Assembly: GCF_000737535.1 (NCBI RefSeq)
Contig: NZ_CP006269.1
Span: forward strand, 1,116,001 to 1,180,000
Length of the DNA: 64,000 bases
Reading direction: 5' to 3'
DNA from: Synechococcus sp. KORDI-100
GTDB lineage: Bacteria > Cyanobacteriota > Cyanobacteriia > PCC-6307 > Cyanobiaceae
The notes beneath the pieces were generated by a model that was given only the letters and a program-made list of their open reading frames with translations, was not told where the DNA came from and did no database searches. Shown one piece after another: positions 46,003 through 55,277 of this stretch. The position numbers were made by a program, and so were the translations under genes. Positions within the stretch are counted from its first letter, which is position 1; every line of letters begins with the position of its first letter.

Positions 46003-46710
46003 TCAATTGTTGTCGGACCAGTCGCGCCGTTCAATCGAGTTCGACTGGTTCAGGCGCAATTCTTCTAGTAAGGGGGGGTGAGTATTTCGAGATTTTGATG
46101 TTATTTGGTTCGCATTGTTGACTGAATCAGGCGACTCTGTTTGATCACTGTTCTGTGGTTTATCGATTTTGCCTGTAGCTCAAGTCCTTGATCGATCAAT
46201 GCAGTTCAATTTGAATTAGTTTGCGAATCCATATCTCGTGCTGCTGTGCTTCTGATGGGCTGGATGAGGTGAAATGGCTTCTTTGATGGTTTTGGTGGTG
46301 CATTTTGTGTTTTCTGTTTGTTGTCCATGATGGTTCGTATGTGTTTCAATCCCTGCCTGAAATAACGCTTCGGACTGGATCAGTATTGGGCTTGCGATTG
46401 GGATTGGCAAAATTCGGTTTCACCTCAAGTGTGCGAACTGACTTCACTCTCCCCGTGAATTGATGATCCAAAGCACGGTTGATGATTCAAAGCACGGTTT
46501 CAGTCGGCCAACTTGCGTGCATTGGTCTGTGTTTCATGGGCTCTGGGACTGCGTAACGCCAGGTACCATTGGCGACGGCCTTTCCAGCGTTGTCGAGCTG
46601 TCTTCTGTTGAAGGATCAGATCCAGAGATGGCTCTGTTCCTGCTGTCAGGGCTGGTTAGCAACGCCCGGTTCTGACCACATCCCAGTCGTTACCAAGGGA
46701 GCTTGAGCTG
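46003..46710. other. Intergenic region between porin and accD
   Basis: About 700 bp. It contains the short tandem repeat annotated below and an inverted repeat shortly after the porin (GACCAGTCG...CGACTGGTT, 46015-46052) without a T-run, which may serve as a weak terminator. No gene is supported. Confidence 0.45.
46462..46499. repeat. Two tandem copies of a 19-bp unit
   Basis: GATGATCCAAAGCACGGTT is immediately repeated as GATGATTCAAAGCACGGTT, with one mismatch. It lies about 210 bp upstream of accD. It might be a duplicated regulatory site or simply slippage. Confidence 0.9.
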
Positions 46711-47592
46711 ATGTCACTCTTCGACTGGTTTGCGGATCGCCGCAAAGGTCAGTTCGTCGGCAAGGTGAATCAGGAGTCCGACGAGGGGGATGGGCTTTGG
46801 AGCAAATGTCCTGAGTGTGGCCAGGTGGTCTACATGAAGGATCTCAAGGCCAACGCCAGCGTTTGCACCAACTGTGGGTACCACCACCGCATTGACAGTC
46901 AGGAGCGCATCGCGGTGATTGCCGATCCGGGAAGTTTTGAGGCGCTCAACGAAGAACTGATTCCCACCGATCCGCTGTTGTTCAAAGACCGGCGTGCCTA
47001 TGCCGATAGGTTGCGCGAAAGCCAGGCGGGAACGGGGCTGAACGATGCCGTCGTCACAGGGCTTTGTCGGGTTGAGGGTATCGCCATGGCACTGGCGGTG
47101 ATGGATTTTCGCTTCATGGGTGGCTCCATGGGATCCGTGGTGGGGGAGAAGATCACACGCCTGGTGGAACAGGCCACCGAGCGTCACCTTCCCCTCTTGA
47201 TCGTTTGCGCCTCCGGAGGTGCCCGCATGCAGGAGGGCATGCTCAGCCTGATGCAGATGGCCAAGATTTCTGGGGCACTCGAGCGTCACAGAGAGGCAGA
47301 ACTCCTGTACATGCCCTTGCTCACCCATCCGACAACGGGCGGTGTGACGGCGAGTTTCGCCATGCTCGGAGATTTGATCCTGGCTGAGCCGAAGGCGTTG
47401 ATCGGTTTCGCCGGGCGTCGTGTGATTGAGCAGACCCTGCGCGAGAAACTTCCCGACAATTTCCAGACGGCTGAATATCTCCAGGATCACGGTTTTGTTG
47501 ACGCGATTGTGCCGCGCGTCCAGCTGCGCAGCACTCTGGCTCGACTGTTGCGATTGCATGGTTGCCGGGCCCTGGAGCTGGCCAGCGCATGA
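46711..47592 (+). CDS. accD: Acetyl-CoA carboxylase carboxyltransferase beta subunit
   Basis: 293 residues. An N-terminal zinc ribbon (Cys33, Cys36, Cys52, Cys55 in CPECG and CTNCG) precedes the crotonase-like carboxyltransferase fold ([54 protein letters not shown]). It makes malonyl-CoA for fatty acids together with accA, which is not in the window. Its stop overlaps the next gene start (ATGA). Confidence 0.97.
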   Translation: MSLFDWFADRRKGQFVGKVNQESDEGDGLWSKCPECGQVVYMKDLKANASVCTNCGYHHRIDSQERIAVIADPGSFEALNEELIPTDPLLFKDRRAYADRLRESQAGTGLNDAVVTGLCRVEGIAMALAVMDFRFMGGSMGSVVGEKITRLVEQATERHLPLLIVCASGGARMQEGMLSLMQMAKISGALERHREAELLYMPLLTHPTTGGVTASFAMLGDLILAEPKALIGFAGRRVIEQTLREKLPDNFQTAEYLQDHGFVDAIVPRVQLRSTLARLLRLHGCRALELASA

Positions 47593-47963
47593 CACGCCGC
47601 TTGATCGTCCTGTTCGCTGCCCTGGTCCTTGCCTGGGCGGGACCCGTATGGGCGGGACCCGTTGAGTGGGTTGAGGTTCCGCCCAGTGAGGCCGGCCAGC
47701 AATGGTGGGATCGCGGCAGTGTGCGGGCCGACGGTACGGGGATGCGCACTGTGTTGAGTCGTTTCACCCCGGCGGTTGTGGACGGGGAGTCAGCCCGTCA
47801 GGGCTCGCTGTATGTGATGCAGATCGATTGTGCTCAGCAGCTGTATCGCGACAAACAGGTCAACGGCATTCCGCGTTTTCGGGCGGATTGGCAGGCGGCA
47901 GGATCCGACGACCTGATCGTTTCGGTGATCAATGCTGTCTGTGATGTCCCCTTATCGAGCTGA
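47589..47963 (+). CDS. Small exported protein, adhesin-E-like
   Basis: 124 residues. Signal peptide (1-22, cleavage after VWA), then a mature domain with two cysteines ([10 protein letters not shown] and NAVCDVP). The [11 protein letters not shown] pattern resembles surface-adhesin-E-like lipocalin-type proteins, but the match is weak. ATG overlaps the accD stop, and the next gene starts 2 bp after its stop, so it is tightly embedded in an operon. Confidence 0.65.
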   Translation: MTRRLIVLFAALVLAWAGPVWAGPVEWVEVPPSEAGQQWWDRGSVRADGTGMRTVLSRFTPAVVDGESARQGSLYVMQIDCAQQLYRDKQVNGIPRFRADWQAAGSDDLIVSVINAVCDVPLSS

Positions 47964-47964
47964 G

Positions 47965-49026
47965 ATGACAGCGACGCGTCCGATCGGAGTGGCGATTGCC
48001 GGGTTGGGTTTCGGGGATGCGGTTCATCGACCTGCCCTCGCCGCCAATTCCGGTCTTGAGGCTGTCGCTCTGTGGCATCCACGTCAGGAACGTCTGGATC
48101 AGGTCAGTTCCGAGTCAGGACTGAAGGGATACACGGACTGGGATGCTCTTCTGGCCGATGAGTCGGTGGATGCGGTGATCATCGCGACCCCTCCGGCGCC
48201 ACGCCATAACCTGGCTCTGCGGGCGCTTCAGGCCGGCAAGCATCTGCTGCTGGAGAAGCCCGTTGCTCTCGATGCCCAGCAGGTGGCGAACCTGCAACGG
48301 GAGGCCATCAGTCGACGTCTCAGCGTGGCGGTCGATTTCGAATACAGGGCTGTTCCTCTTTTTCAACAGGCTGCTCGCCTTCTGCAGAGCCGGGCTGTGG
48401 GAGATCTCTGGCTGGTGAAGATGGACTGGCTGATGAGCAGCCGCGCCAACCCGAATCGAGCCTGGAGCTGGTATTCACAGGCGGATCAAGGTGGTGGCGT
48501 CATTGGAGCGCTGGGGACCCACGCCTTCGACACCCTGGCCTGGCTTGTGGGCCCTGTTCAACAGCTTCAGTCCATGACTCGGACGGCGATCGCGGAACGT
48601 CCTGGTGCTGATGGTCGACAGCAGCCCGTTGACGCCGACGACATCGCCTTGATCAACGCAGAGCTCGCCACCGATCAGGGCGTGTTGGTGTCAGCTCAGA
48701 TCGCGCTGGCATCGGTGGCACGCCACGGGAGAGGCTGCTGGCTTGAGATCTACGGATCAGAAGGAAGCCTGGTCCTCGGCAGTGGGAACCAGAAGGATTA
48801 CGTCCATGGCTTTTCACTCACCTTGCATCGCGATGGTGAGTCAGCGCGCAGCATTCAGGCCGATGATGATCTTCGTTTTCCCACCACCTGGAGCGACGGG
48901 CGTGTGGCTCCTGTGGCGCGCCTGCAGAGCTGGTGGGCCGACAGCATCATCAGTGGCCATCCAATGGTGCCGGGTCTTGCCGAGGGACTGGTCAGCCAAC
49001 AGGTTTGCGACCGCGCTCTTGCGTGA
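47965..49026 (+). CDS. Gfo/Idh/MocA family oxidoreductase
   Basis: 353 residues. An N-terminal Rossmann fold (VAIAGLGFGDAVHRPAL) carries the family motif LEKPVALD with the usual Lys, followed by the C-terminal alpha/beta domain with GGGVIGALGTHAFDTLAWLVG. It probably oxidises or reduces a sugar-like substrate with NAD(P). The specific substrate is unknown. It is the last gene in the accD group. Confidence 0.9.
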   Translation: MTATRPIGVAIAGLGFGDAVHRPALAANSGLEAVALWHPRQERLDQVSSESGLKGYTDWDALLADESVDAVIIATPPAPRHNLALRALQAGKHLLLEKPVALDAQQVANLQREAISRRLSVAVDFEYRAVPLFQQAARLLQSRAVGDLWLVKMDWLMSSRANPNRAWSWYSQADQGGGVIGALGTHAFDTLAWLVGPVQQLQSMTRTAIAERPGADGRQQPVDADDIALINAELATDQGVLVSAQIALASVARHGRGCWLEIYGSEGSLVLGSGNQKDYVHGFSLTLHRDGESARSIQADDDLRFPTTWSDGRVAPVARLQSWWADSIISGHPMVPGLAEGLVSQQVCDRALA

Positions 49027-49194
49027 TCCCTATCAACGTCCTGGCATTGAGTTGCTGGATTGCAACGTGTTGAACGTTTGAGCGGAACGGACAATTGATG
49101 CATTTGTTGTGCAGCAAATCGCACATGCATTGGTAAAGACGGAATGGAGGGAGCTTCAAGCAGCCACGAAAATTTTCCTCTGCAAAATTTTCAA

Positions 49195-50262
49195 ATGGCA
49201 TTGTCTGATTATCAGTCGGAGCTCATCGCAACGGCTCAGTCGCTTGCGAGTCCCGGCAAAGGAATCCTTGCTGTCGATGAATCCACCAAGACGATTGGTA
49301 AACGACTGGGTTCAATCGGTGTCGAAAACACTGAAGCCAACCGTCAGGCTTACCGGGGGATGTTGTTCACAACATCAGGTCTTGGAGAGTTCATCAGCGG
49401 CGCCATTCTTTACGAAGAGACCCTTTTTCAGAACCATGCCGATGGTGAATCGATGGTCAGAAAGCTCAATCAGCTCGGCATCATCCCGGGCATCAAGGTT
49501 GACAAGGGCCTGAGGCCCCTGGCCGGGGCCGGATCTGTCGAAACCCTGTGTACGGGTTTGGATGGCCTGGTTGAACGTGCTGCCGATTACTACGCCCAGG
49601 GAGCCCGTTTCGCCAAATGGCGTGCGGTACTTCAGATCACGGCAGATGGCTGCCCATCCGCCCTCTCTGTCAGAGAAAACGCCTGGGGCCTGGCCCGGTA
49701 CGCACGTTCAGTTCAGGAGTCGGGCCTGGTTCCCATCGTCGAGCCGGAAATCCTGATGGATGGGCAACACACGATTGAAACCACGGCACGCATCCAGGAG
49801 CACGTGATTCAGGAGGTGTATCACGCCTGCCACGCCAATGGTGTGCTTCTGGAAGGATCCCTGCTGAAGCCCTCGATGACGGTGCAGGGTGCCGATTGCA
49901 CGCAAAAAGCCGATCCCGCCCAGGTTGCTGCCACCACCGTTCGCACGCTGGAGCGAAGCGTTCCCGCCAGTGTCCCTGGCATCGTTTTCCTCTCAGGGGG
50001 ACTCAGCGAGGAAGCTGCCTCGGTCTATCTCAACTCCATGAACACCATTGAGCGCAAGGCCAAGTGGAACCTTGGTTTCTCCTACGGGCGAGCCCTGCAG
50101 CATTCCTGCCTCAAAAGCTGGGCGGGCTCGAATGTTGAAGCGGGTCAGAAAGCATTGCTTGCACGGGCCCAGGCCAACTCGGAGGCGTCCCTCGGTCGCT
50201 ACGTGGCGGGTTCTCAGCCGTCATCGGATGAGCAGTTGTTTGTTGCCGGTTACACCTACTGA
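49195..50262 (+). CDS. Fructose-bisphosphate aldolase class I
   Basis: 355 residues with the Schiff-base aldolase fold. ILAVDES carries Asp28, ARFAKWR carries Lys141, IVEPEIL carries the paired Glu residues, and LLEGSLLKPSM carries the Schiff-base Lys225. It interconverts fructose-1,6-bisphosphate and triose phosphates. ATG 49195 is preferred; an upstream in-frame ATG at 49144 has poor coding character. It is followed by the class II enzyme of unrelated fold. Confidence 0.95.
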   Translation: MALSDYQSELIATAQSLASPGKGILAVDESTKTIGKRLGSIGVENTEANRQAYRGMLFTTSGLGEFISGAILYEETLFQNHADGESMVRKLNQLGIIPGIKVDKGLRPLAGAGSVETLCTGLDGLVERAADYYAQGARFAKWRAVLQITADGCPSALSVRENAWGLARYARSVQESGLVPIVEPEILMDGQHTIETTARIQEHVIQEVYHACHANGVLLEGSLLKPSMTVQGADCTQKADPAQVAATTVRTLERSVPASVPGIVFLSGGLSEEAASVYLNSMNTIERKAKWNLGFSYGRALQHSCLKSWAGSNVEAGQKALLARAQANSEASLGRYVAGSQPSSDEQLFVAGYTY

Positions 50263-50388
50263 CGTCTCTCAGGTGAGAAGCCGATGCGGATTAAGAGACT
50301 CTTCAACGTGACATTTTGAAGGTCTCATGGGTAAAGTCGCTGCCCTACGGACTTTGCGTCCGCTAAGGCTCTTCATTGGACATTCTTT

Positions 50389-51462
50389 ATGGCGCTCGTT
50401 CCGCTTCGGCTTCTGCTTGATCACGCCGCCGAAAACGGCTACGGCATTCCTGCGTTCAATGTGAACAATCTTGAGCAGGTGCAGTCCATCATGGAAGCGG
50501 CTGATGAGACCGACAGCCCCGTGATCCTGCAGGCGTCGCGTGGTGCACGCAGCTATGCCGGAGAAATCTTCCTGCGTCACCTGATCCTGGCCGCCACCGA
50601 GACCTATCCCCACATTCCCGTGGTGATGCATCAGGACCACGGCAACGCCCCTGACACCTGCTACTCAGCTGCCATCAACGGCTTCACCTCCGTGATGATG
50701 GACGGTTCTCTTGAGGCTGACGCCAAGACTCCAGCCAGCTACGAGTACAACGTTGATGTGACCAAGAAGGTCGTCGACTTCGCCCATGCCGTCGGCGTGA
50801 GCGTCGAAGGCGAGCTTGGTTGCCTCGGCTCACTGGAGACAGGCAAGGGTGAGGCCGAGGACGGCCATGGATTTGAGGGTGAGCTGTCCAAGGACATGCT
50901 GCTGACCGATCCTGCGGAAGCTGCTGACTTCGTCGCCAAGACCAAGTGCGATGCTCTGGCCATCGCCATCGGCACCAGCCACGGCGCTTACAAGTTCACC
51001 CGCAAGCCCACCGGTGAAGTGCTGGCCATCAGCCGTATCGCTGAAATCCACAAGGCCATCCCCAACACCCACCTGGTGATGCATGGTTCCTCCTCTGTTC
51101 CCCAGGAATGGCTGGAGATGATCAACAAGCACGGTGGCGCCATCCCGGAAACCTATGGCGTTCCTGTCGAGGAGATTCAGGAAGGTATCCGCAACGGTGT
51201 TCGCAAGGTCAACATCGACACTGACAACCGTCTGGCTTTCACCGCTGCAGTGCGCGAAGCGGCCATGGCTGATCCAGCCAACTTCGACCCACGCCACTTC
51301 AACAAGCCAGCTCGCAAATACATGAAGCAGGTGTGTCTGGATCGTTATCAGCAGTTCTGGGCTGCCGGCAACGCCAGCAAGATCCAGCAGCAGAGCATCA
51401 CCTACTACGCCGGTCTCTATGCCAAGGGCGCTCTCGATCCCAAGGCTGCTGTTGCCGCCTAA
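50389..51462 (+). CDS. Fructose-bisphosphate aldolase class II (Calvin-cycle subtype)
   Basis: 357 residues of zinc-dependent aldolase: [11 protein letters not shown], the zinc-site [30 protein letters not shown] and [12 protein letters not shown], and [11 protein letters not shown]. It is the subtype common in cyanobacteria and likely also acts on sedoheptulose-1,7-bisphosphate. A strong terminator follows. Its start is about 127 bp after the class I gene. Confidence 0.96.
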   Translation: MALVPLRLLLDHAAENGYGIPAFNVNNLEQVQSIMEAADETDSPVILQASRGARSYAGEIFLRHLILAATETYPHIPVVMHQDHGNAPDTCYSAAINGFTSVMMDGSLEADAKTPASYEYNVDVTKKVVDFAHAVGVSVEGELGCLGSLETGKGEAEDGHGFEGELSKDMLLTDPAEAADFVAKTKCDALAIAIGTSHGAYKFTRKPTGEVLAISRIAEIHKAIPNTHLVMHGSSSVPQEWLEMINKHGGAIPETYGVPVEEIQEGIRNGVRKVNIDTDNRLAFTAAVREAAMADPANFDPRHFNKPARKYMKQVCLDRYQQFWAAGNASKIQQQSITYYAGLYAKGALDPKAAVAA

Positions 51463-51489
51463 TCACTTCGTTCGAGAGATGAACCAGAA

Positions 51490-51511
51490 GGGGCCGTCAG
51501 GCCCCTTTTTT
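51490..51511. terminator. Rho-independent terminator after class II aldolase
   Basis: Six-bp stem GGGGCC/GGCCCC (51490-51505) with a 4-nt GTCA loop and a T6 tail (51506-51511) on the plus strand. It sits between the convergent aldolase and LD-carboxypeptidase genes; preceding A residues could let it work on both strands. Confidence 0.88.
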
Positions 51512-51515
51512 GATG

Positions 51516-52487
51516 TCAGTTCAGCAGGTTCAGTTCTCCCCGCCCCCCATCAAGACGTGCTTCCTGCCCAATCGGCAAGGCCATGTTGGGGCGTCCATGA
51601 CCGAGGGGGAGATTCATCACCAGGGGTATGCCAAGGTCCCCGAGCCGCTGTTCAAGGATTTCATCCATCGTGAAATCTCCGGGCAGGATGTCGTCTTTTT
51701 TCCAGCTGAAGCGTCCACAGGCCACTCCCGCCAGATCGCGCAGCAGACCGGCGCTGCGCCAGTGCGTGAGCATGCGGTCAACGCGATAGGGAGCTTCGCC
51801 TACATCCTCCAGAACCAGAATGGCCCCTGTGAGCTTGGGTAACCAAGGCGTTCCGATCAGATGGGTCGCCACGGTGAGATTGGTCACGATGAGCGGTCCG
51901 ATGCCCACTCCTGAGCGCACCGGGCTCCCGATCAGCGCCGGAACCGGTTCTCCGCCGAGCAACGCTGCAGTGCGCTGCCAACGTTCGTCCGGTCCACCAC
52001 TGGATCCGTGGATCGCGCCTGCCAACCCCGCGGCCCACTGGGCCAGCAGCAGGGAACTGGAGTCGGAGAATCCCACAGTCCAGATGGCGCGTTGAGGAAA
52101 GCGGAAACCCGCCTCCAGAACCCGGGCCCCACCCCAGCCTCCGCCGACGTAGAGCACCCCCTCAATCGAGGGATCATTCCAGGCCGCCTCCAGCTCCCGA
52201 ACGCGGTCTGCATCGGTTCCGGAGAAATAGCGCCACTGCTGGCGGACGGCCTCTGGAATCTCCAGCTGCCAGCCACGTGCTTCACAGCGCTGCTGCAGGG
52301 CGGAGAAGTCCGTCTCAGGATCCATCCATGTGCCTGGATTCACCGCCCGAAGTTTTGATCCCCGTCGCAGTGGCGGCGGTGCTTTTCGATGACCCTGGAA
52401 CCGGGTGATGCTGGCCCCGGGACGGGACAGCAGGGACGCCGTGATTGCGGTCATCCCCGAGATCAGGAGCCGGCGGCGGCCGAACAT
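51516..52487 (-). CDS. LD-carboxypeptidase-like (peptidase S66) protein, Tat-type start
   Basis: 323 residues. The N-terminus is twin-Arg-like ([16 protein letters not shown]), so export by Tat is possible. The S66 body has LYVGGGWGGARVLE, the nucleophile motif TVGFSDSSSLL, VLEDVGEAPYRVDR, and PLGHGRPNMALPIG with the catalytic His. LD-carboxypeptidases recycle murein peptides; MccF-type relatives inactivate microcin C. Its start overlaps the purQ stop by 1 bp, an unusual operon partner. Confidence 0.88.
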   Translation of the reverse strand: MFGRRRLLISGMTAITASLLSRPGASITRFQGHRKAPPPLRRGSKLRAVNPGTWMDPETDFSALQQRCEARGWQLEIPEAVRQQWRYFSGTDADRVRELEAAWNDPSIEGVLYVGGGWGGARVLEAGFRFPQRAIWTVGFSDSSSLLLAQWAAGLAGAIHGSSGGPDERWQRTAALLGGEPVPALIGSPVRSGVGIGPLIVTNLTVATHLIGTPWLPKLTGAILVLEDVGEAPYRVDRMLTHWRSAGLLRDLAGVACGRFSWKKDDILPGDFTMDEILEQRLGDLGIPLVMNLPLGHGRPNMALPIGQEARLDGGRGELNLLN

Positions 52488-53140
52488 CAGCTCAACAGGG
52501 CCTGCAGCAAGGCGCGTCCGTCGAGGCCGCCGGTGGCTGGATCACAGGCACGTTCGGGGTGGGGCATCAGCCCCAGAACATTGCCGGCCGAATTGGTAAT
52601 TCCAGCGATATCGGCAACCGATCCATTGGGGTTGTTCAGATAGCGGAGAGCGATGGCATCTTTATCCTGCAGTTGTTTGAGGGTTTCTTCACTGCACTGG
52701 AAGCGCCCTTCACCATGGGCGATTGGAAGAACCAGGCGATCGCGCTTGTTGTATGACTGCAACCAGGGACTGCGCGCACTCATGATTTCGAGGGGTGCGT
52801 TCTCGCAGATGAAATGCAGCTCCTGGTTGCGAGTCAGAGCTCCTGGGAGCAATCCCAGCTCGGTGAGCACCTGAAAGCCGTTGCAGATGCCGAGGACGCG
52901 GCCACCCTTTGCAGCAAAGTCCACAAGCGATTGCAGAACCGGCGCGAATCGGGCGATCGCTCCGCAGCGCAGGTAGTCGCCATAACTGAATCCTCCCGGC
53001 AACACCACGGCATCCAGTCCAGCCAGATCCGTTTCCTCATGCCAGAGGCGACGGCTGGACATGCCGAGACAGCCTTCCACTGCCCAGCGCACATCCCGAT
53101 CGCAGTTGGACCCTGGGAAGACAACGATGCCGATGCTCAT
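52487..53140 (-). CDS. purQ: FGAM synthase glutaminase subunit PurQ
   Basis: 217 residues of class I glutamine amidotransferase. The N-terminal FPGSNCDRD is followed by [17 protein letters not shown], nucleophile Cys in LGICNGFQ, and MPHPERA near the C-terminus. It releases ammonia for the fourth step of purine synthesis, with PurL and PurS. It overlaps purS by 4 bp (ATGA). Confidence 0.97.
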   Translation of the reverse strand: MSIGIVVFPGSNCDRDVRWAVEGCLGMSSRRLWHEETDLAGLDAVVLPGGFSYGDYLRCGAIARFAPVLQSLVDFAAKGGRVLGICNGFQVLTELGLLPGALTRNQELHFICENAPLEIMSARSPWLQSYNKRDRLVLPIAHGEGRFQCSEETLKQLQDKDAIALRYLNNPNGSVADIAGITNSAGNVLGLMPHPERACDPATGGLDGRALLQALLS

Positions 53141-53391
53141 GGTTTGTCCAGCTCGAGGGACCAGTCCTCGATCACAGGATTCGCCAGCAGGCGGTCGCTC
53201 AGCAGCTCCAGGCGTCGGCGGGCTTCCTGCTCATCAGGCGCTTCGAGTTCCATCTCGACGGCCTTACCAATGCGAAGGCGTTGCAGTCCTTCGATTCCCA
53301 GTCTGGCGGCTGCAGAGCGCGTGGCTTCTCCAGCGGGGTCCAGCACGGAGGGCCGCAGGTGCACCAGAACGCGAGCTTTGAAACGCGGCAC
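53137..53391 (-). CDS. purS: FGAM synthase subunit PurS
   Basis: 84 residues from GTG 53391: [20 protein letters not shown], then [20 protein letters not shown] and [12 protein letters not shown], the full PurS pattern. GTG 53427 would add 12 residues and is less likely. PurS is needed for complex formation with PurL and PurQ. Confidence 0.93.
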   Translation of the reverse strand: MPRFKARVLVHLRPSVLDPAGEATRSAAARLGIEGLQRLRIGKAVEMELEAPDEQEARRRLELLSDRLLANPVIEDWSLELDKP

Positions 53392-53508
53392 GGGGTTCAA
53401 GGGTGCTGGAGGAATCCTGACAGACACCGAACCTTTAAAACATTCATCGGCTCGCTGGTTCTGCTCGGCTTCATGGACGCATGTTGACGATGGCGGTGTC
53501 GCCCTTCC

Positions 53509-53871
53509 GTGTTCCACGTCTCTCCAGATCCACGCCTGGTCCGCAGGCTGCTTGGGCTTGTGATGCTCGCTGTCAGCAGCCTCGCTGTCAGCAGCATTGC
53601 CGAAGCCGTTCATGCCGCTGCGGATGACCTGCAGTGCCGCCATGGCGATCAACAGTGGACCGCCTGTCGCATGCGTCAGCCGTCTCCAGGGGAACACTGG
53701 TTCCTTGAGATGAACAGGGAGCGCATTGAGTTCCGCCACGATGGCAGCGGTCGGGTCCGCATGCGCATAGGCGACGATGCGTCCTGGGTCGTTGTGGAAC
53801 CCCGCTGGACCAGCGGGCGCAATCTCTGCTGGGGATCAGTCTGTGCTCGAGGGCCAATCCCACTGGATTGA
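53509..53871 (+). CDS. Small exported protein of unknown function
   Basis: 120 residues from GTG 53509 (ATG 53563 is a shorter alternative). A signal peptide ends near AVHAA. The mature part has four cysteines (LQCRHGDQQWTACRM and RNLCWGSVCARG), likely two disulfides. Divergent from purS, about 117 bp. No family recognised. Confidence 0.6.
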   Translation: MFHVSPDPRLVRRLLGLVMLAVSSLAVSSIAEAVHAAADDLQCRHGDQQWTACRMRQPSPGEHWFLEMNRERIEFRHDGSGRVRMRIGDDASWVVVEPRWTSGRNLCWGSVCARGPIPLD

Positions 53872-53925
53872 GCCTGTTTGGAGCGAAACACGGGTCTCTG
53901 CCAGTGTGGACCGAGTCCTGACGGA

Positions 53926-54249
53926 ATGGCTGTGTTCGCGCTGACCTGCCGCGACTGCGGTGCTCCCGTTGAGATTCCCGGTCGTTACGGCTTCAAGCTC
54001 AAGAACACGGGGATCAGCACCACATTGTGCTCCGCCTGCCGTCAAGCGAACTTCCGGGAATCCCGTGCGGATGGAATCGCCTCATCCGATCAACTCGGTG
54101 TGGCGGGAGAGCGGCGGCGTTGGATCCCCCTGATGGTGGTCGTCGTGAGCGTGGCGTTGATTGTTGTTGGACTGTGGATTCGCAGGGACCTTGCCGGGCC
54201 GCCGAACGATCAGGACGCTTTGCCGAGAACAGCGTCTCCTTCCAAGTAA
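53926..54249 (+). CDS. Small zinc-ribbon protein with C-terminal membrane helix
   Basis: 107 residues from ATG 53926. CRDCGAPVEIPGRYGFKLKN is followed by CSACRQ, making a two-knuckle zinc ribbon. A basic linker (GERRRW) and one hydrophobic helix (IPLMVVVVSVALIVVGLWI) follow. Same architecture as the protein at 9268-9489. It overlaps the convergent MscS gene by 40 bp. Confidence 0.6.
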   Translation: MAVFALTCRDCGAPVEIPGRYGFKLKNTGISTTLCSACRQANFRESRADGIASSDQLGVAGERRRWIPLMVVVVSVALIVVGLWIRRDLAGPPNDQDALPRTASPSK

Positions 54250-55229
54250 ATCGTTTGGGTTGGGAATGCAATTTCAATCCCACGCTCTGCAAACGCTTTG
54301 AGGATGTCGAGGTTGATCTGCTGCTGAGCGTTGAGCGCAATCGTGTAATCCCGTGTATCGATGTAATAGACGAGTTCGAAGTTGAGACTTGAATCGGCAA
54401 ATTCAGTGAAGTGACAACGGTTGAAATCCGTATGTTCAACGGCGGTTACGATGCCCTCAATTAGGGTTGGTATTTTTTCCATGAGATCGGGCGACGTGTC
54501 GTAGGCCACTCCGATTTTGTAAATCATCCTGCGCTGGGCCATGTCGGCGAAGTTGTAAATGATGCCGCTGATCAGTGTTGAGTTGTTCATCACAATGATT
54601 TCTCCGCGCAAATTGCGCAGCCGAGTTGATCGAACTCCAATATGTTCAATCGAAGCCCAAACATCGCCGATATTGATGAACTGTCCAACGGTGAAAGGTT
54701 TGTCCAAAAGGATCATCAGATAGGCGAACAATTCCTGGGCTGGTTCCTTCAGGGCGAGGCCGATTCCGATGCCGCCTGCACTCAGCAGGCCCCAGATGAC
54801 TCCCATGCTGACGCCCAAGCTCTGGAGAAAGATGAGAAGTCCGACTCCCCAAATGATGGCTTGGATCAGGGGCATTAATGCCTCTGCCAGGAGCGTCAAT
54901 TCGTCGTCGCCTGTTCGTCTGGCCAGGCCTTTCAGGAATCTGGCCGTAAAGCGATTGGCAAATCGGACGAACACCAGGGTCAGCATCACCCTGAGAACAA
55001 TCTCGTAACCCTGCTGGAATTCTGCGCTGAGTCCAAGGTCTGCCTTGATTAAATATAAGGTCAGAACAATGCCCAGCGGTATGATTGATTGCCCCAGTGA
55101 ACTGACAATGAAATCGTCGAAACTGGTTTTTGTTCTCTTTGTGAGTCGAGGCAGTACCTGACTGAAAATCAGTGAGGCTGCAAATGTAATTCCGACGCCT
55201 ATTAATAGGTCTATTCCAATTTTAATCAT
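54210..55229 (-). CDS. MscS-type mechanosensitive channel
   Basis: 339 residues. About four membrane helices lead to the pore helix GLLSAGGIGIGLALKEPAQE, then the beta domain (FTVGQFINIGDVWASIEHIGVRSTRLR) and an alpha/beta C-terminal domain. It relieves turgor on hypo-osmotic shock. The first helices are longer than in E. coli MscS. Its 3' end overlaps the zinc-ribbon gene by 40 bp. Confidence 0.93.
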   Translation of the reverse strand: MIKIGIDLLIGVGITFAASLIFSQVLPRLTKRTKTSFDDFIVSSLGQSIIPLGIVLTLYLIKADLGLSAEFQQGYEIVLRVMLTLVFVRFANRFTARFLKGLARRTGDDELTLLAEALMPLIQAIIWGVGLLIFLQSLGVSMGVIWGLLSAGGIGIGLALKEPAQELFAYLMILLDKPFTVGQFINIGDVWASIEHIGVRSTRLRNLRGEIIVMNNSTLISGIIYNFADMAQRRMIYKIGVAYDTSPDLMEKIPTLIEGIVTAVEHTDFNRCHFTEFADSSLNFELVYYIDTRDYTIALNAQQQINLDILKAFAERGIEIAFPTQTIYLEGDAVLGKAS

Positions 55230-55277
55230 GCTCCTTTAGATTCGTGATCTGTTAATCATCATGCTGTGAAAATGCCT

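Noticed and set aside
46216-46410. Minus-strand 64-residue frame between porin and accD
   Set aside because: His/Thr/Gln-rich without hydrophobic core; no support.
46714-47595. A 293-residue antisense open frame exactly covering accD
   Set aside because: Its composition (His/Gln-rich, no fold pattern) is what the reverse strand of a GC-rich coding gene produces, and accD is certain.
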